Shown one piece after another: positions 46,834-60,444 of a stretch of 64,000 bases of DNA. Source of the DNA: Toxonevra muliebris (taxonomy: Eukaryota; Arthropoda; Insecta; Diptera; Pallopteridae); the NCBI GenBank assembly GCA_963691655.1, contig OY829329.1:65280852-65344851 (forward strand), in the 5' to 3' direction. Numbering within the stretch: the stretch's first letter is position 1; every line of letters begins with the position of its first letter. The notes under the pieces were generated by a model. It did not search any database, had not been told where the DNA came from, and was given only the letters and a program-made list of their open reading frames with translations. A program made the position numbers and the translations under genes.

Positions 46834-48798
46834 GTAGGTCATTTTTTATAATGATTGCCAACAAAATATTTATGTGTGCAATGACCTTCTTTGTATGTTT
46901 GTACGGATAAGTTAGAACTTTTAACACTTTTTGTTTTATTACATTTAAGTATTTTTGTTGTTGTAATTTTTACAATAACTTTTGGTACTAGTGTCTGGAG
47001 GTGAATGAAAGTTTTTTGTATTTTTGTTATTTTTATTGTTTTGCTTTTTGTTGTTTTAGCTACTTCTTTTCTTTTTGGTTCATGCGCATTCCAACACATC
47101 GCCACCTGGTTTTGTGCAGATTATAGAAGAAAAGCGTTGCGCTGTATAATGTCAGCAGTAGAAGCAGGCAGCTCTTCTTCTTTTGCATTGGAAGCGTATT
47201 TGCCGAAGTGTTTACTGGCAGCATTGAAAGTGGCATTTGAAATGCAACTGCAACAAAGTAACATTATCAATAATAACAGAAATATTTAGAAAATATATAG
47301 GTATAATTAATTTGATTTCAAGGTAGTGGCTGGCTGAGAAGATCAAAATTTATTCCATAAATAAATACTATTAAAGAATGTTCTTCTAAAATCCTAAAAA
47401 AAAACTCCAAGTAACTAAAACTTATCAATTTTTACGGTTTGGAGCTTTTCCCTAGGTTGGCTTATGTTCAACACAAAAGAGTTGAAATTTTTGCTAAGCT
47501 AGATAATTACATATTCTGTAATAATGTGTATCTCAAAAATTTTAACTTATCCAAGAATATAAAACAAAATTAAGGCGCATTTTGATAGAAAAAACGAAAA
47601 TCTTTCGTCATTACTTCATGGAACAAGAGGAAATAAATCGTTTAGTAACATTCAACACAACAATAATAAATGTGACGTCATGCAATTATAAAAACAAATG
47701 CTTGTAATCTAAAACTACTAATTTAATTTATTATCACATTTTTAATTTGAATATGAAAATTCGCAGTCATATTTGCTTAGCTTAACCTCAAAAAGCAAGT
47801 TGTGAGTTGAATACAAATTAGGAGGGAATGACAAAAACAAAAACAGGCTCTAGACACACACTAACAACAATACAAAAATTCAGTCAGCAATAAACAAAAA
47901 CAATAACGACTGATATAAATTCGAAAAAACTAGGTATAAAGGAAAATAATAAAGGAAAAAAAAAAAACACGTTGCATTCTTAATAACAAAAACAGTTAAA
48001 ATTTAACAATAAATAGCAAGTGAAGTAATATTTGCTGCTTCTGCTGCTGCTAGCTACAAACGTTAACATTAATTATGAATCATTTTCAAAGCAAACATCA
48101 AGCAACAGCAATAAGAAGAGTAGGTAACATCGGAATCAGTTAATAAAGTGTTACCAACAACAGGTTTTGAGATAGGCAGCCAGGCAGGCCTTTAACGCGT
48201 AACGCAATTGCTGAAATGCTTCAGCGGATTTTTGTATTATGGATTGGCAAACATCTTACATAGACATAGAAAAAGATAGAGCCAACAAAAAAGAAGAATT
48301 ACATAGAATTTTGTAGCTTGTTTTTGTACTTTATGCAGAGTTGAAAGGAATGCGTTAGGAGGAAAAAGTAGTTTTTCCAAATACAAATACAAAAGCAATT
48401 TAGCTTTACTTTACTTGATGTTAGAGTAGCGATCTGTGTGCGTTTGAAGTGTTTTTGTTTACATTGCAGTTGCCGGAGAAGGTGGCGGCTGCAGTGAAAG
48501 AGGAAGCTATAGTAGCTAAGGGAATGCATATGAATAAATCGATCCACGCCCTATGAAGAAGATGAAGATGCGCGCTCAACACAAACACATTGATATATAA
48601 ACATTAACACAAACCAAGCATACAAGCGCAACGCTTTCAATTTTGTTTTCATTAAACAAACAAAACTAGAAAAAGTGAATTTTGGTTTTTTTTTTTTAGT
48701 TTGCCAAATTCCAAGAATGATGAAAAACAAACAAAAAAAAAAAAAAAAAAAGAGCAGCAATGGAAAAAAACGACTTTATTTTCGTTTCCAATTCTTAC
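46711..48798 (-). other. Inferred diaphanous 5'UTR intron
   Basis: It lies between the acceptor TTTTTCTGTATTTATAG one base before the start codon and the donor of the likely 5'UTR exon. It includes an AT microsatellite at 46792-46827 and a plus-strand 94-codon open frame at 47005-47289 with a hydrophobic start, which I do not accept as a gene. Confidence 0.5.
46792..46827. repeat. (AT)n microsatellite
   Basis: An uninterrupted AT dinucleotide run of about 18 units. Confidence 0.95.
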
Positions 48799-48990
48799 CT
48801 TCAAACGAAACGGGCAGTTGGTTTACGTCATAGACAAAAAATAAAAATTGAACGCGTTCGGGTTGAACGGATTGGTGGTGGCTGCTTGATTGGTAGTGGT
48901 TGTTTGCGCTTCCCACTGCTGCTTCTGTTGAGCTGCACAGCTTGTTTCGTTGGCGTCGTATGTAAGGTAATCGAAAATTCAGCAAGTAAT
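48799..48990 (-). other. Probable diaphanous 5'UTR exon
   Basis: On the minus strand a GC-elevated block with CAA/CAG-rich, start-free leader-like sequence ends TTTGAAG|GTAAGAATT, a strong donor. The next downstream minus-strand acceptor sits one base before the diaphanous ATG, which requires a noncoding exon upstream. The 5' end is not determined. Confidence 0.5.
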
Positions 48991-50827
48991 GAAATGTTGA
49001 AAAAATTATTTATTCTTTTGAATTTACTACGACGAATTCTGCCCCAACGAGTAAGCGCTCAAAGTTCTTTTCTACAATAAAATATATCACAAATTGACGA
49101 TTGCTTCACATCCGATGAAAGCTGCACACACTTGTTGATCTTTTTGTATACTTATTCAGCTTTATATTTATATAATTGTATATCTTATAATCTCTTTCGT
49201 TTGTTTAATTTAACTGTGCGTAAATAAAAAGAAATAAAAAAGTGAAAAGAAATTAAAAATGCTAAATGCGAGAGCACCGAAATTTTATCGTTTCCTTTAC
49301 TTTGAAGCTGTTTTTGATTCTGTTCTGTCTTGCGTTTTTGCTTTTCAAATGTCAGTCATCGAATGTTTTTTTTTACCACACCTCAGTTCAAGTGGTGTGT
49401 TGAAAATCTGTGAGTGGCAGTTTATTTTCAACAAGCACATTCACAATGAATAACTAATTTTACACTGAAACAAATTATTCTCCTATGATACCAAAACAAC
49501 GCGAGACAATTATGAATACATGAAGGGTTTGGTTTACGTTTAACTAAGCCCGACAAATATAAAATATAAAAATTTATTTGCTATAATAACATGCAATTTA
49601 TTTCGTCAATTCCACGACTTAAATCGATATATTGCTGAGGAACTAACTACGTAAAACAAGTAATTCAAATTCGTAAATAAAGGAATATTGTGTTTTTTTG
49701 AGTAAGTTGTTTCCGTCTTACTGTGTCGTACTTCCGTTCGCCTAACTTCCAAATAGCATGCCATATTTTTCACCAAAACTTATTGTTGGTATTACAAACG
49801 ATCAGTCTTGATCGTTTAAGGAAAACTTCACCAGCCGCCTTTTGTCAAATTCAAGTGCAATCAGGTCCACCTGTACCTGGCCTTTCCAACGGAGATTTGG
49901 TCGTCAGTTTCTGTCTGCCGCCACTGTGAAATCATGTATAATATTTAGATAGAATCAAAAACGGTGTGAGGCCAATGTTCAACTTGGATTGTCTGCCTGC
50001 CTTGTTTGATCACAATCTACATAAGAGTTCCATAGTAACCTAGATATCTGCTATTATTTTTCATTTTCGCCTTTGAAGGAGGAGACCCTGTTCTCCAAAC
50101 CATCCATCAGCCGGCTAATTTTTTTTAAAAATTTTTGAGGTTCATTCCTGCAACCAAATTTACTCCCTACTCAAATTGTATATTACTTCTAAAAAAAATT
50201 TCGTTGGAACTGATGTATACTGCATTTTATACAGTATTTCGTAGTCCACTTTAACGATCTTAATATCGTTTTGCTTAGGAGTTTTGTGATTGTGAAACGG
50301 ACACATCCGTTGGGACGTATCGCAAAGCATGCCCGTATTGGCTTAACGTTTTCATTAGAATGTCTTTTAACCCGTTTGTGCCTTTCGCCTCCAATTTATT
50401 TACTTGTTTAAATGGCGATTCAGAATAAATAAATAAATACAATTAATTCTATTCGCATTACTAATCAAATTTTATGAAACAAAGAAAAATAAAAAAAAAA
50501 TAAAAAATTCCATATATAATTTTTTGCAAATAAATTGTCGTTTTGGATATTTATTGAGTTTACTAACCAAAATCTTCGAAAACAAATTTAAAAAAAAAAC
50601 CGATCAAAACTTTTTGCAAAATCAAATTCACCAATACCAATCAATAAATCACCAACATCAAACAATAATTCACCAATTCCTCAATCTCTTCAAATTCGCT
50701 GTTTTCGTACACATTTTTTATTCTCCAATAGTTTTTGCATTCAGCTTCGTAACAAAAAAGTCAAAGCTGGATAGAAACTGAAAAAGCAAAAGCGCACACA
50801 CATTTGTGATTTGATTTCGTTGGAGAA
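48991..50827. other. Intergenic between diaphanous and the helicase gene
   Basis: Divergent promoter region. AT-rich except for a GC-elevated patch at about 49730-50110 and around 50290-50390, where short stretches look like decayed coding DNA but no family could be named. Confidence 0.4.
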
Positions 50828-53800
50828 ATGCAACCAAACAACATGGAAAGGCAACAAAGCTCTAACAAACGCCACGGACGTCCTCCAGGTCTGAGTGGTC
50901 GTGAAATTGGAATGTACTACAAAAATCTAGCACTGCGTCGCAGGGAAGAGAAAGGAGATGGCAAGGTAATTTGTGTACTGAATTATTGATTGGTTTCACC
51001 ATAAAATTAAAAAACTATTGTGTCCATCTTTATTCAAGCCATATATACGCCTGGGACCCTCGGTTAGCGTGCCACAGGCTATACTAACGCGCGTCGATGA
51101 ATGCATGCATAAGTTCTCGCAGTTCACTGAAGACGAAAAAGTCTCGCATGAGTTTCACACTCATTTTCGTCACCTTCTAAAGGTGAATTTTGATGAATTC
51201 ATAGCAGAATCAAAAGCAAACCGTTACGAATTGCAAGATAACGAAATGCTCAATCAGCGCTTCAAATCAGACATGCTAGCGAAGGAGCGCACCGAACAAT
51301 TTCGTCGACGCTTTGAGCAGCGTCAGCTCTTGCCCACAATGAAACAGCATCAGCGTATTTTAGATGCTATACGTGATAATCAAGTGCTGCTGATTGTTGG
51401 CAGCACAGGTTGCGGCAAGACGACACAAGTGCCACAGATGATGTTAGATGAGTACATCTATAACGAAATAGGCTCACAGTGCCACATTGTGTGCACGCAG
51501 CCACGTCGCATTTCGGCGGTGTCGGTAGCTGAACGTGTAGCGTATGAACGCTGCGAGAAGCTGGGTGCTTCAGTGGGCTATCAAATACGTCTGGAGAGGT
51601 GAGTAACAGCGACCTCTCCACGACCTGTAGATACCGCATTTTTATGCTATTTACTTTATTTACAGCCAAATGGCGCGTGAACATGGCTCGATTATGTACT
51701 GCACTACGGGGATTCTATTGCAGAAAATGCAAACGGATCCGCTGATGCATGGAATGAGCGCTGTAATTTTGGATGAGATTCATGAACGTAGTATCGAAAC
51801 TGATTTGCTGATGGGTTTGCTAAAAAAAGTAAGTAAGGTTGAGGTCTCTCCAATTGTAAAGTATATAACCATTTTGGATGCCACTTCCGTCATTCTAGAT
51901 TCTAGTTCATCGTCCTACATTCAAGGTTATTCTAATGAGTGCTACGGTAAGCGAGGAAGATTTCTGTGCTTACTTCGATCAATGCTGTGTTTTGCGCATC
52001 GAAGGCACTCTCTACCCAGTTAAAGTTAATTATCTTGAAGATATTATACAAGAAACTGGATTCACTAAATTCAATAACGATCCCAACGATTTTCTAAAGC
52101 ACGGACGCCACTCAAAACAACACCGTCAAGCGGTTGCACGCAACATGCAGTATTGCTCTATCATTAATCCGTATTTACGCCAGATACGTGATAAATACGA
52201 CACTCAAGTGCTGCAAGCTCTTCATTGTTCCGATTCGGAAGGCTGCCAGAATTTACAATTCTTGGAGCATTTAATTTTTTATATATGTGAACATAAGCCT
52301 CCAGGCGCTATTTTAGTATTTTTGCCAGGCTTTGATAAAATCAGCAAATTGAATGCGGTGCTAGAGAAGCCTACACTTCCGATTGGTCAGCGTTTCCACC
52401 AGAAAATTCAAGTGTATCCATTGCATTCTATGATGCCAACTATAAATCAAAAGAATGTTTTTCTGCCGCCACCACCGGGCATACGGAAAATCATACTCTC
52501 CACAACAGTGGCAGAGACATCCGTGACCATTGATGATGTCGTATATGTCATTAATACTGGACGCACGAAAATGTCAAGCTACGACGTAGAGGCGAATATA
52601 CAAACACTAGAAGAGACATGGGTAACTAAGGCCAATTCGCAGCAGCGCAAAGGACGTGCTGGTCGTGTGCAACCGGGCATTTGCTATAATTTATTCACAA
52701 GGTAAATTAATGCAATGAGTTGGTTAAATGATGATGTTGGGATATCGTTGACTTTCTTCCTATTTTATTTACAGAGCACGTGAACGCGTTATGGATGAGA
52801 AGCCTTCGCCTGAAATAATGCGTTGCAAGCTTGAATCTATAATATTAAGCTTGAAATTATTGCATGTGACTGATGAGTATCAGTTCTTGAAGACTCTTCT
52901 TAGCCCACCAAGTCCAATGGCAATAGAGAATGGCATTAAACTATTAAAACGGTATGTTATTTTCTTTCTACTCGTGCATAAATATAACTCACTATTATGC
53001 CATAATAGTAGTAGTAGTATGTTATTTTCTTTCGTTTTTTGCTTCAATCGTTTTCTGTTTGCAGCATTGATGCCCTGGATGACACTGGCATCCTCACACC
53101 ATTGGGCATGCATTTGGCGCGTCTGCCAATCGATCCACAAATGGCTAAAATGGTTTTAATGGCAGCATTGTTTCGTTGCTTAGATCCCATTACATCGGTG
53201 GCAGCGGGATTATCTTTCAAATCACCCTTCTATACGCCCTTGGGGCAAGAGAAAAAAGTAGATCGTGTTAAACGTGAATTATCCTGCAACACGAAGAGTG
53301 ATCATTTGTTAATTGATAATGTTATAATGAATTTCCGTGAGTCTCTGGAAGACGGGTCGGAACGTGACTTTTGTTACAAAAATTTCTTGAGTCTACCAAC
53401 GCTCTACCAGCTGGAAAATATGAAACATCAGTTTGCGACGCTATTGAGAAATACTGGGTAATACAGGGGTTTGTATCTAGGAATAGTAATTGACTTTAAT
53501 TCTTTTTGCTTTTTTAGTTTCATAGAATCTGCGAATTGCAGTCAAAAAGCTTCGAATATTAATTCTGACAATATTCCATTGTTGCGCGCCGTCATCACTG
53601 CAGGATTGTATCCAAATATGGCGAACTTACGGTATTTCCAAGTTTTAAATAATTTGTATGGCTTATGATTTCACTAGTTTGTGTTTTTTCTTTTCTTTAT
53701 GATAGAAACGCACGTAAAGTTAAGAATCATGTAAATGCTATACACTCCATGTCAACGCCTGAGGACCGAAGCATTAATTTTCATCCATGCTCTGTTAATA

Positions 53801-54378
53801 GTTTTCAACCATCTTTCGATTCACAGTGAGCAAAAAAAAGAAAGAAAATCGTTGGTTCCCTTTTGTACATTTCCTATCCTGTTTCTATTTTCAGTTACTT
53901 TGTTTATTTTCAAAAACAAAAATCCACAGCTTTGTATATTTTAGACGCCACCATGGTATTCCCCATGGCTATGATTATTTTTGGTGATCATGTCGAGACT
54001 GGACTCACACCTGATGGAAATTTCTACATTTCTATAGCACGAAGTTATTAGTGAGTTGTAAATTTTTTTCTTTTTATTTCTGTTTAACATTGTTGTCAAT
54101 CACACACAGCTTCAAATGTGATAAGGAAACGGCAAATGTTGTTTTAGATTTGCGCAAACGCTTAGAGTGGCTCATGCAGAAAAAAGCATTAAATCCTTCT
54201 CCCATTGCTATGAATAGTGGTGAAGAGTATTTAATCAAGTAATGAATTTTGAAATTACCATATACATTGATGAGATATAAAATTTGCAATTTTTTTCAGA
54301 GCAATCCAAATATTGTTATCCTTGGATGACGTCTACGACTATGGCGATCAATTTTTATCCTCGGACGAAGAGTGTTAA
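50828..54378 (+). CDS. CG9323: DEAH-box helicase, DHX36/RHAU-like (CG9323 orthologue), 11 exons
   Basis: An ATP-dependent RNA/DNA helicase of the DHX36 group, which unwinds G-quadruplexes. Exons: 50828-50965, 51039-51598, 51666-51828, 51899-52701, 52775-52951, 53065-53457, 53518-53631, 53706-53825, 53895-54050, 54110-54238, 54300-54378; all introns are GT-AG and short, giving 943 residues. The N-terminal [19 protein letters not shown] corresponds to the RHAU-specific G4-binding motif. Helicase motifs: [10 protein letters not shown] (about 168), [15 protein letters not shown] (about 268), MSATV (about 300), AETSVTI (about 490), QRKGRAGR (about 534); then the HA2 and OB-fold parts ([36 protein letters not shown]). 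Poly(A) signal AATAAA at 54527. Divergent from diaphanous and convergent with Ns4. Confidence 0.96.
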
Positions 54379-54526
54379 TGTGATTTATTTATTGCTGATA
54401 TGTGTAAAAGTATATATTAAGCATTTTATTTTCTGTGTAACTGTTTGGATAAAATTCGTAACCATAAATTATTTAATTTTGAAGTATACATATTTATTTT
54501 TCTTGTTTGAATGTATGTTGTAAGGC

Positions 54527-54532
54527 AATAAA
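54527..54532 (+). terminator. Poly(A) signal of the helicase gene
   Basis: AATAAA 149 bp after the stop. It lies inside the region where the convergent Ns4 transcript must also end, so the two 3'UTRs probably overlap. Confidence 0.6.
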
Positions 54533-54572
54533 AGGCCAACACGAGGCTGCTTTTTATATTTTAGTTACTGTG

Positions 54573-56813
54573 CTACTCATCTTCAAGTAGTTCAAATGCA
54601 TTACGACTTTTGGACGGTGTTAACTCTTCGTCATCCTCCTCTTCGTCTTCTTCATCGGCATTAGTTTCATCATTGGAGTTGCTGCTTTCATCACTTTCCA
54701 GGCCTACAATTAGTGGAATTTAAATTAGTTTGGTAAAAAAAAGTAAGAGACTAAGGCTTAATGAATAACTCCATTAGATTTGAATACTTTATTTCCAGAT
54801 TGAATTCAGAGATCATCAATTAGCATCAAGAAATCTTTAAATTCAACCTGCATTGGCACTTACTTTCAGAATTCACAGAAGAAGCATCATCCTGTCGCTC
54901 ATTATCTTCAGTCTGTGTATTTTGATATTTCTTGACTTCTTCCACTTCTGGATGCTGTAGCCATTTATCTATGAGAAAGTAACAAGAGTTTAATAAAAAC
55001 ATTGTTCATATTTTACACTTTCAAGCACCTTTTTGCTCTTCGAAGCCGGGCGGATAAAATTGCAGAATAATACCATTCTGCCCAGCCAAACACATACGCA
55101 GCAGATGATTGGCAGCACGATAGCTATCCGGTCGCGCCGCTTTCGCTGTCAAGAAGCCACGCTTCAATGCCCAAGCATCTGATATAGCAACCGCCGACCA
55201 TTCATCAAAATCTTCAGGTATCTTCATTTTCAACAATTGCGGCAAATTCAAATGCTCTGCTAAGAATTTCAATGAACGATATGGCACTTGCAGTTGCGAA
55301 ATGGGAAAACTGCCAAATAGCACTTGCAAATACTTTGGTGTCGCTGAGGGAAATACAAGACCTGGGCAATCACAGAGACGCACGGAATTTGTGAGAAAAA
55401 TCGTTTGGAAATGTTTGGTATGTCCTGGAGTGCGGCTAACGCTCACCACTTTACGTCCTTTCAGCGCATTAATAAGCGATGATTTGCCAACATTGGGAAA
55501 ACCAATGCAACCTACTGTTAGAATGCCATCACGAAACATAACATGTGATTGTTGACAGTCGGCTGCTGTTGTAGGATCAGTGGATTCCATTGGTGTTGCA
55601 GCTTCGCTTTGGTTGGGTTCACTGTCTAAGCAAACATTTTCAGCGCGCATATCCTCGAGAATTTTTTGCTCCCAATTGGATAGTTCGACCTCGGATTGTA
55701 CAAGTTTTTGGCATTCACGATATATATTGTAGACACCTTCCATGCTGCGTTTGTGGCCTAGGCGACCTCGTGCAGTCCCTAATTGCAAGGAAAATAGATT
55801 ACTATACGCAACTTATGTTTTAACTTGGACAATTGCTTACCTTTTAATGATTTTGCTGGATAAGAGGCAAACAGCACAATGGGCAGACCAGGATAAGTTT
55901 CATGGAAGTGGTGACGCCATGCTACCACCACTTCCGGTGCGACTAAATCAACTTTGTTGAGCACTAGAATCGCATGCTTTTTTAGTGTTTGCACAATGTA
56001 TTTGTACAGTGATGGAGGGAACATTAGAGTCTTCGAGAATAAATAGAAAATATAGTGAACAATCAAAATAATACAGCAATTCTGGTTTTTACCGCATATC
56101 GCACATCCACAATAATCAAAAGAACATCAGAGATTTCTAGCACGCGCCACAGTTGACGCCATGTCTCCAAATTTAGCTCGAAAAGTGTCAATTCTTTGTT
56201 TTCGAGTTTATGCGACTTCTGCAGCTGATCAATGTACTCCTAAGTTAAGAAATTTTTTTGTTTTGTTTTTTAATTTATCAGAACCATATTCTAACATGTA
56301 TGTAAATACCCTAAAGTAACGATTCTCATTGCGATCTAAAGTCTCTTTATTCATCGTATAGTTCCACTTTGGGCGCACTGGAAAATCATAGCTTTCAAAA
56401 TACTTTTCATTGATTTCACGTTGTTTTGCTGTAACGACTTTAAGCGGCGCGAAACCTTCCAGCTTCATTTGCTCTATCTCTTTCTTAGACTCCTGATAGA
56501 ACTGCAAATTATAACGATTGACATTTTTATTGCGCCCTCCGCCAGCTGCAGCTGTTGTTGGCTGTTCCATTAGCTTGCGTGCTGTCAGCTCGGTATTATC
56601 CTCAGTGGTTTCACCTTCATCATCGTACGAGTCATTAGCTGCTTTGAAGTACTTTTGGGTACCTGAATTTATAAATATTTGATTTTTTCTTAATCTAATC
56701 TAATGAAGCTTTACTTTTACCACGAATCTTTTACCTTTCATTTGCCGCTTTTGCACAATTTGATCCTTTTTCTTTTTGCCACTGAATGGCACTTTTCGAC
56801 GCTGTTGCGGCAT
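54573..56813 (-). CDS. Ns4: Circularly permuted GTPase, GNL1/Nucleostemin-4-like, seven exons
   Basis: A YlqF/YawG-family GTPase of the nucleostemin/GNL1 group, linked to ribosome or RNP biogenesis and growth. Minus-strand exons: 56735-56813, 56310-56662, 56093-56239, 55841-56030, 55029-55778, 54864-54968, 54573-54703; phases fit and total 584 codons plus stop. The start MPQQRRKVPFSGKKKKDQIV is a basic N-terminus. Permuted motif order: G4 LNKVDL (about 217), then G1 GFPNVGKSSLINAL (about 348), the G2 region SRTPGHTKHFQT, and G3 DCPGLVFPS (about 394). The C-terminus is strongly acidic (ADEEDEEEDDEEL), as in the family. A Drosophila gene of this type (CG9320) is, from memory, adjacent to CG9323. 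Confidence 0.95.
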
Positions 56814-59800
56814 TTTTGGGTTTTATTATTAGTTTTACTTAATATTTTTTTTTTTGAGTTAAATATAATGTAAAACGTAGCCGGAAAAAGCAAATAGCAT
56901 ATAGAAATTTGCATGCAAGAAAAATAAACAAAAAGAAAAGTTGAAAACAGCTGAATCGTGGGGATCTATTGTGAATTGCATGAAATTAGTTTTCGTTTTT
57001 CAACACTGTTGTGTTTAGTTATTGTGAACGGTATTCTTGGTTTTAGTTTGAGAAAATTTTCGTTCCTTTCCGTTTTATTTAAAATATGTGAAAATATGAG
57101 TGGATTTTAGTTTGAAATCGGCATAAAATATCAAGTGATTAAATTTTTCAATATTTTAAGATTCAGTGGAACTTACATTTTGCTAGTTGTGGCCATCTAA
57201 CACACTGAAGCAACTGTATTCAAATTCAAGTTTAGGCCACTACTTCAACATCTTGATTGCTATAAAAAAGTATAAGAAAATGAATCCGGAAGCCACTCTG
57301 GGACGTAGTGTATCGATAGTTCAAAACGCGGGAATATAATAGAGATTGGTATAGTAGAACTGTGACTCCATGTCGCCACTTAAAGGATCATTGGTATTCC
57401 AAGTACAATTGCGCTTTATCAAGTGAAGTAATGAAGATCATGCAATGAAGTCTGGAAAAACTTAACCTAAAAGTTATAAGCAATTGAAAAAGAAAGTTCT
57501 ACTTTCAATCCTTTTTCACTTGTTAAATAAAAAAAAATTAATAAAATTGTGCTTAAAAAAATTATAAAAAGAGATGTTATACAAATCTCTAAGGTATAAA
57601 AGTGAAATCGAAAAAGTGATATTGTGCATACAAATGAAAATGTATAAAAAAAGAAATTAAAAAAAAAAAAATTAAAAATCGAAGAAATTAAAAAAAAAAA
57701 AAAAAAATGTATGAAAATTTAGTGTGTAAAGCTAATTTGAAAAAGAAAAAACACCGAAAAAAAGTCAATCAACATTGGAAGACTAAAACCACATCTATGT
57801 AAGTGCCTATTCTTTTTTTATTATTATATAATTTTCAGCGAGTCGTGCAGAGGACTCCATATTAAGATAGCAAAATCCACTCCACAATTCTACGTAAAAA
57901 CCTAAATGTTTTTATTTTCTGTCTCGATCGACAGTTTGAGTTATGGTTTCTTTAAACAACAAAAAAAAAAAAAAATAGTTATTTCAACTGAGCATATCGA
58001 GATGGTCTTGCCCTCATTCAATGTAAATCAATAACTGTGATTGGTCAATTAAAAACATAACTTGAAATATTTTGTCTATGCGTATTTTTGCAAATATTAA
58101 TAGGAATAGGCGTGGTTGAGCTACACACAAATTTATGGACTTCGATTTTCAATATTTATCAAGGTCTGTTTTAATTTTCTGTTTGACACATATATTACAG
58201 TTCGGACACTTTCTTTGAAAAACTCTGCTTTGAATAACTTGAAAAGATTTTGAGTATGGCTATTAAGCGATATAATTTCTAAATAACCGAAATAAAATAC
58301 ACAAGTTAAAGTATTACATTTTATGTAATTTATTTATATTTGTATATATAATGATTTATTTTACTATATAATCATCGATTTAAGTTGTCTTGTTCTTTTT
58401 GTTTATTTAACTACAGTTGTCATTATAAAAAACAAAGTACAATTAACACAAAAAAATGTTTCAAAACATTTTTTTGCTTGTTTTTTATTTTTTCTTCATC
58501 ATGAAAATAAGATTGATTACATATGCTTGTTTTTATTTTATTTTCTTTTACTGCGTTTAAATTTATAAATTATCTACTTATTATTATTATTTTGTATGTA
58601 ATATTTATTTTTTTTTTATTTTGTGCAGCGCTATTTGCAAATAATTAAAAATTATATAAACATTTGTCATTTTATTTTATTTGGCAAATTTGCAAAATTT
58701 TACCTTATACAGTTTTATTTAATGTCCTGCTGAAAAGACGAATGTATTACGGGTTTATTTACTTATTTACCTACATATTATAATTATACGTTTAGGTATT
58801 TCTAAAATACACATTAACTATTTAGTTTTTATTTTTTATAGTGAAGGGAAAGTTTGGGATTGAGGAAGGGAATGAAAATTTATTTAAACACTAGTTACTT
58901 AAAAGTTAGTTAACGATGAAATATTTATGTAGTTTTCTCTAAAAAATATCGGTAACAAATATTGAAATTGAATTGAAGAGAAATATTGTATTAGATACCT
59001 GGTTACTTACAATGTTTAAGTTTAAAAATCGCTTAAAATTCGAATGATTAAAATGAAATAAAAAGAAAAAATATGGTGGAGTATGGTTGCAGTTTGGATT
59101 AAATAAAAACGAAACGTAAAAATCTTTGAAAAATTTCCAAAGCTTAAAAAAATTATTTACCTTAAGTTTTTTCTTTTAAAACTAAATAATGTGCATAAAT
59201 TCAACAACGATTAGTATCGAATTTAAATTTAATTTGTCATGTATAAAACAATTTATAAAATACGTTTGGTTTTTAACTGTATTTATTAGTAGTTAGTAGA
59301 TAATTTAAAGTTTTATAAACAAAATTATGCTATGCTTAATTCTAAATACAATTTATTTAAGGTTTCAGTATAGAGGTACACAGAGATAGAGTTTTTTTTT
59401 TTACTATAACTGACAAGTTATTCTAGAGTTAGATGTGCTTAATTTATATTTTACTTAATATTAGAATTATTAACTGTTTTACTTGTTTTTACTGAATAGA
59501 AAGTATACCTATATTTACAAAATAATCTAAACTAAACAAAATGGCGAATATTTACGAAATATTCCTTTACCGCTTTTGTTATTCACTCCAAAGAGTGGAG
59601 TGTCGCTTACGTGCTAATTTAGTGAAATTTACGCATATCTCATTTTTTCTCAAAATTTTTACAAGAGGGTGTGAGTTTCCTATATATTACTATCCTAGAA
59701 ATAAATATATTATACAAATTATACAACAGTTTTGCACATAAAACTAGCACAGCAAGCTATCGCAATGAGAAAGTCGCTTGAAAATAAACGAATAATGCGT

Positions 59801-60181
59801 TGCGTATTTGCTCATTATTTCCGGTCAAGTCTAATTTCTTTGACGCTGCTTACGCGATTGGAAAGTTGAAAAATTTAGCAAAAAAGAGCAGTTGACGCCA
59901 GAGTAATTAGAATGAGAAAGAAAATATGCGCCGAAAATCTACTTTCGAGTATAAAACTTGTGCGCAAAAATTAACGTTTTGTTTCGTTTTCAAAAGAAAA
60001 AAAAAATGTATGGCAATTGTAGTTCATTTCCGCCGTTCCTCATGACGTTTTACAAAAGATGACGCTCATGCTGATGAAACGTGTAAATGTGATTGTTTTT
60101 CTTGTTAAATTTTTATAAATTCTCCTTTCCCTTGCCATTTTCTTTTTCATACAGCAAGACATAAAACGAGCAAGTCCGTAC
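56814..60181. other. Intergenic, AT-rich
   Basis: Upstream of Ns4. A plus-strand ATCTATG|TAAGTGCC donor-like site at about 57795 could end a noncoding first exon of a gene to the right, but I cannot support it further. The rest (57.8-60.2 kb) is very A/T-rich with no recognisable gene. Confidence 0.4.
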
Positions 60182-60444
60182 CAATGATGAAATTTCCAAA
60201 TTTCAAATTGTACCTAATTTACCAAAAAAGTCGTACCTAAATGAGCATGACTATACCTAAAATAGAAATAGTATACTTCATTGGCTCATCGTTTTTGTAA
60301 AAAATTTAATTTTCATTTAAAAGTTAACAATTAAAAAAAGTATACAAAACATGAAATCGATGTTCGTATATAACAATTGTAATTCATTCTTATTGATTTA
60401 TCCATATATCATTCATATTCCATAAAATAAACAAAATTGCTTAT

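Noticed and set aside
47005..47289. 94-codon plus-strand frame with a hydrophobic start
   Set aside because: It resembles a signal peptide only at the start, lies in the inferred diaphanous 5'UTR intron, and has no family resemblance or conserved cysteine pattern.
49730..50400. Decayed coding sequence upstream of the helicase
   Set aside because: GC is higher than the flanks, but no frame stays open and no motif could be recognised.
57781..57800. First exon of a gene continuing to the right
   Set aside because: Only a donor-like TAAGTG site supports it; no matching acceptor or coding exon is seen before 64000.
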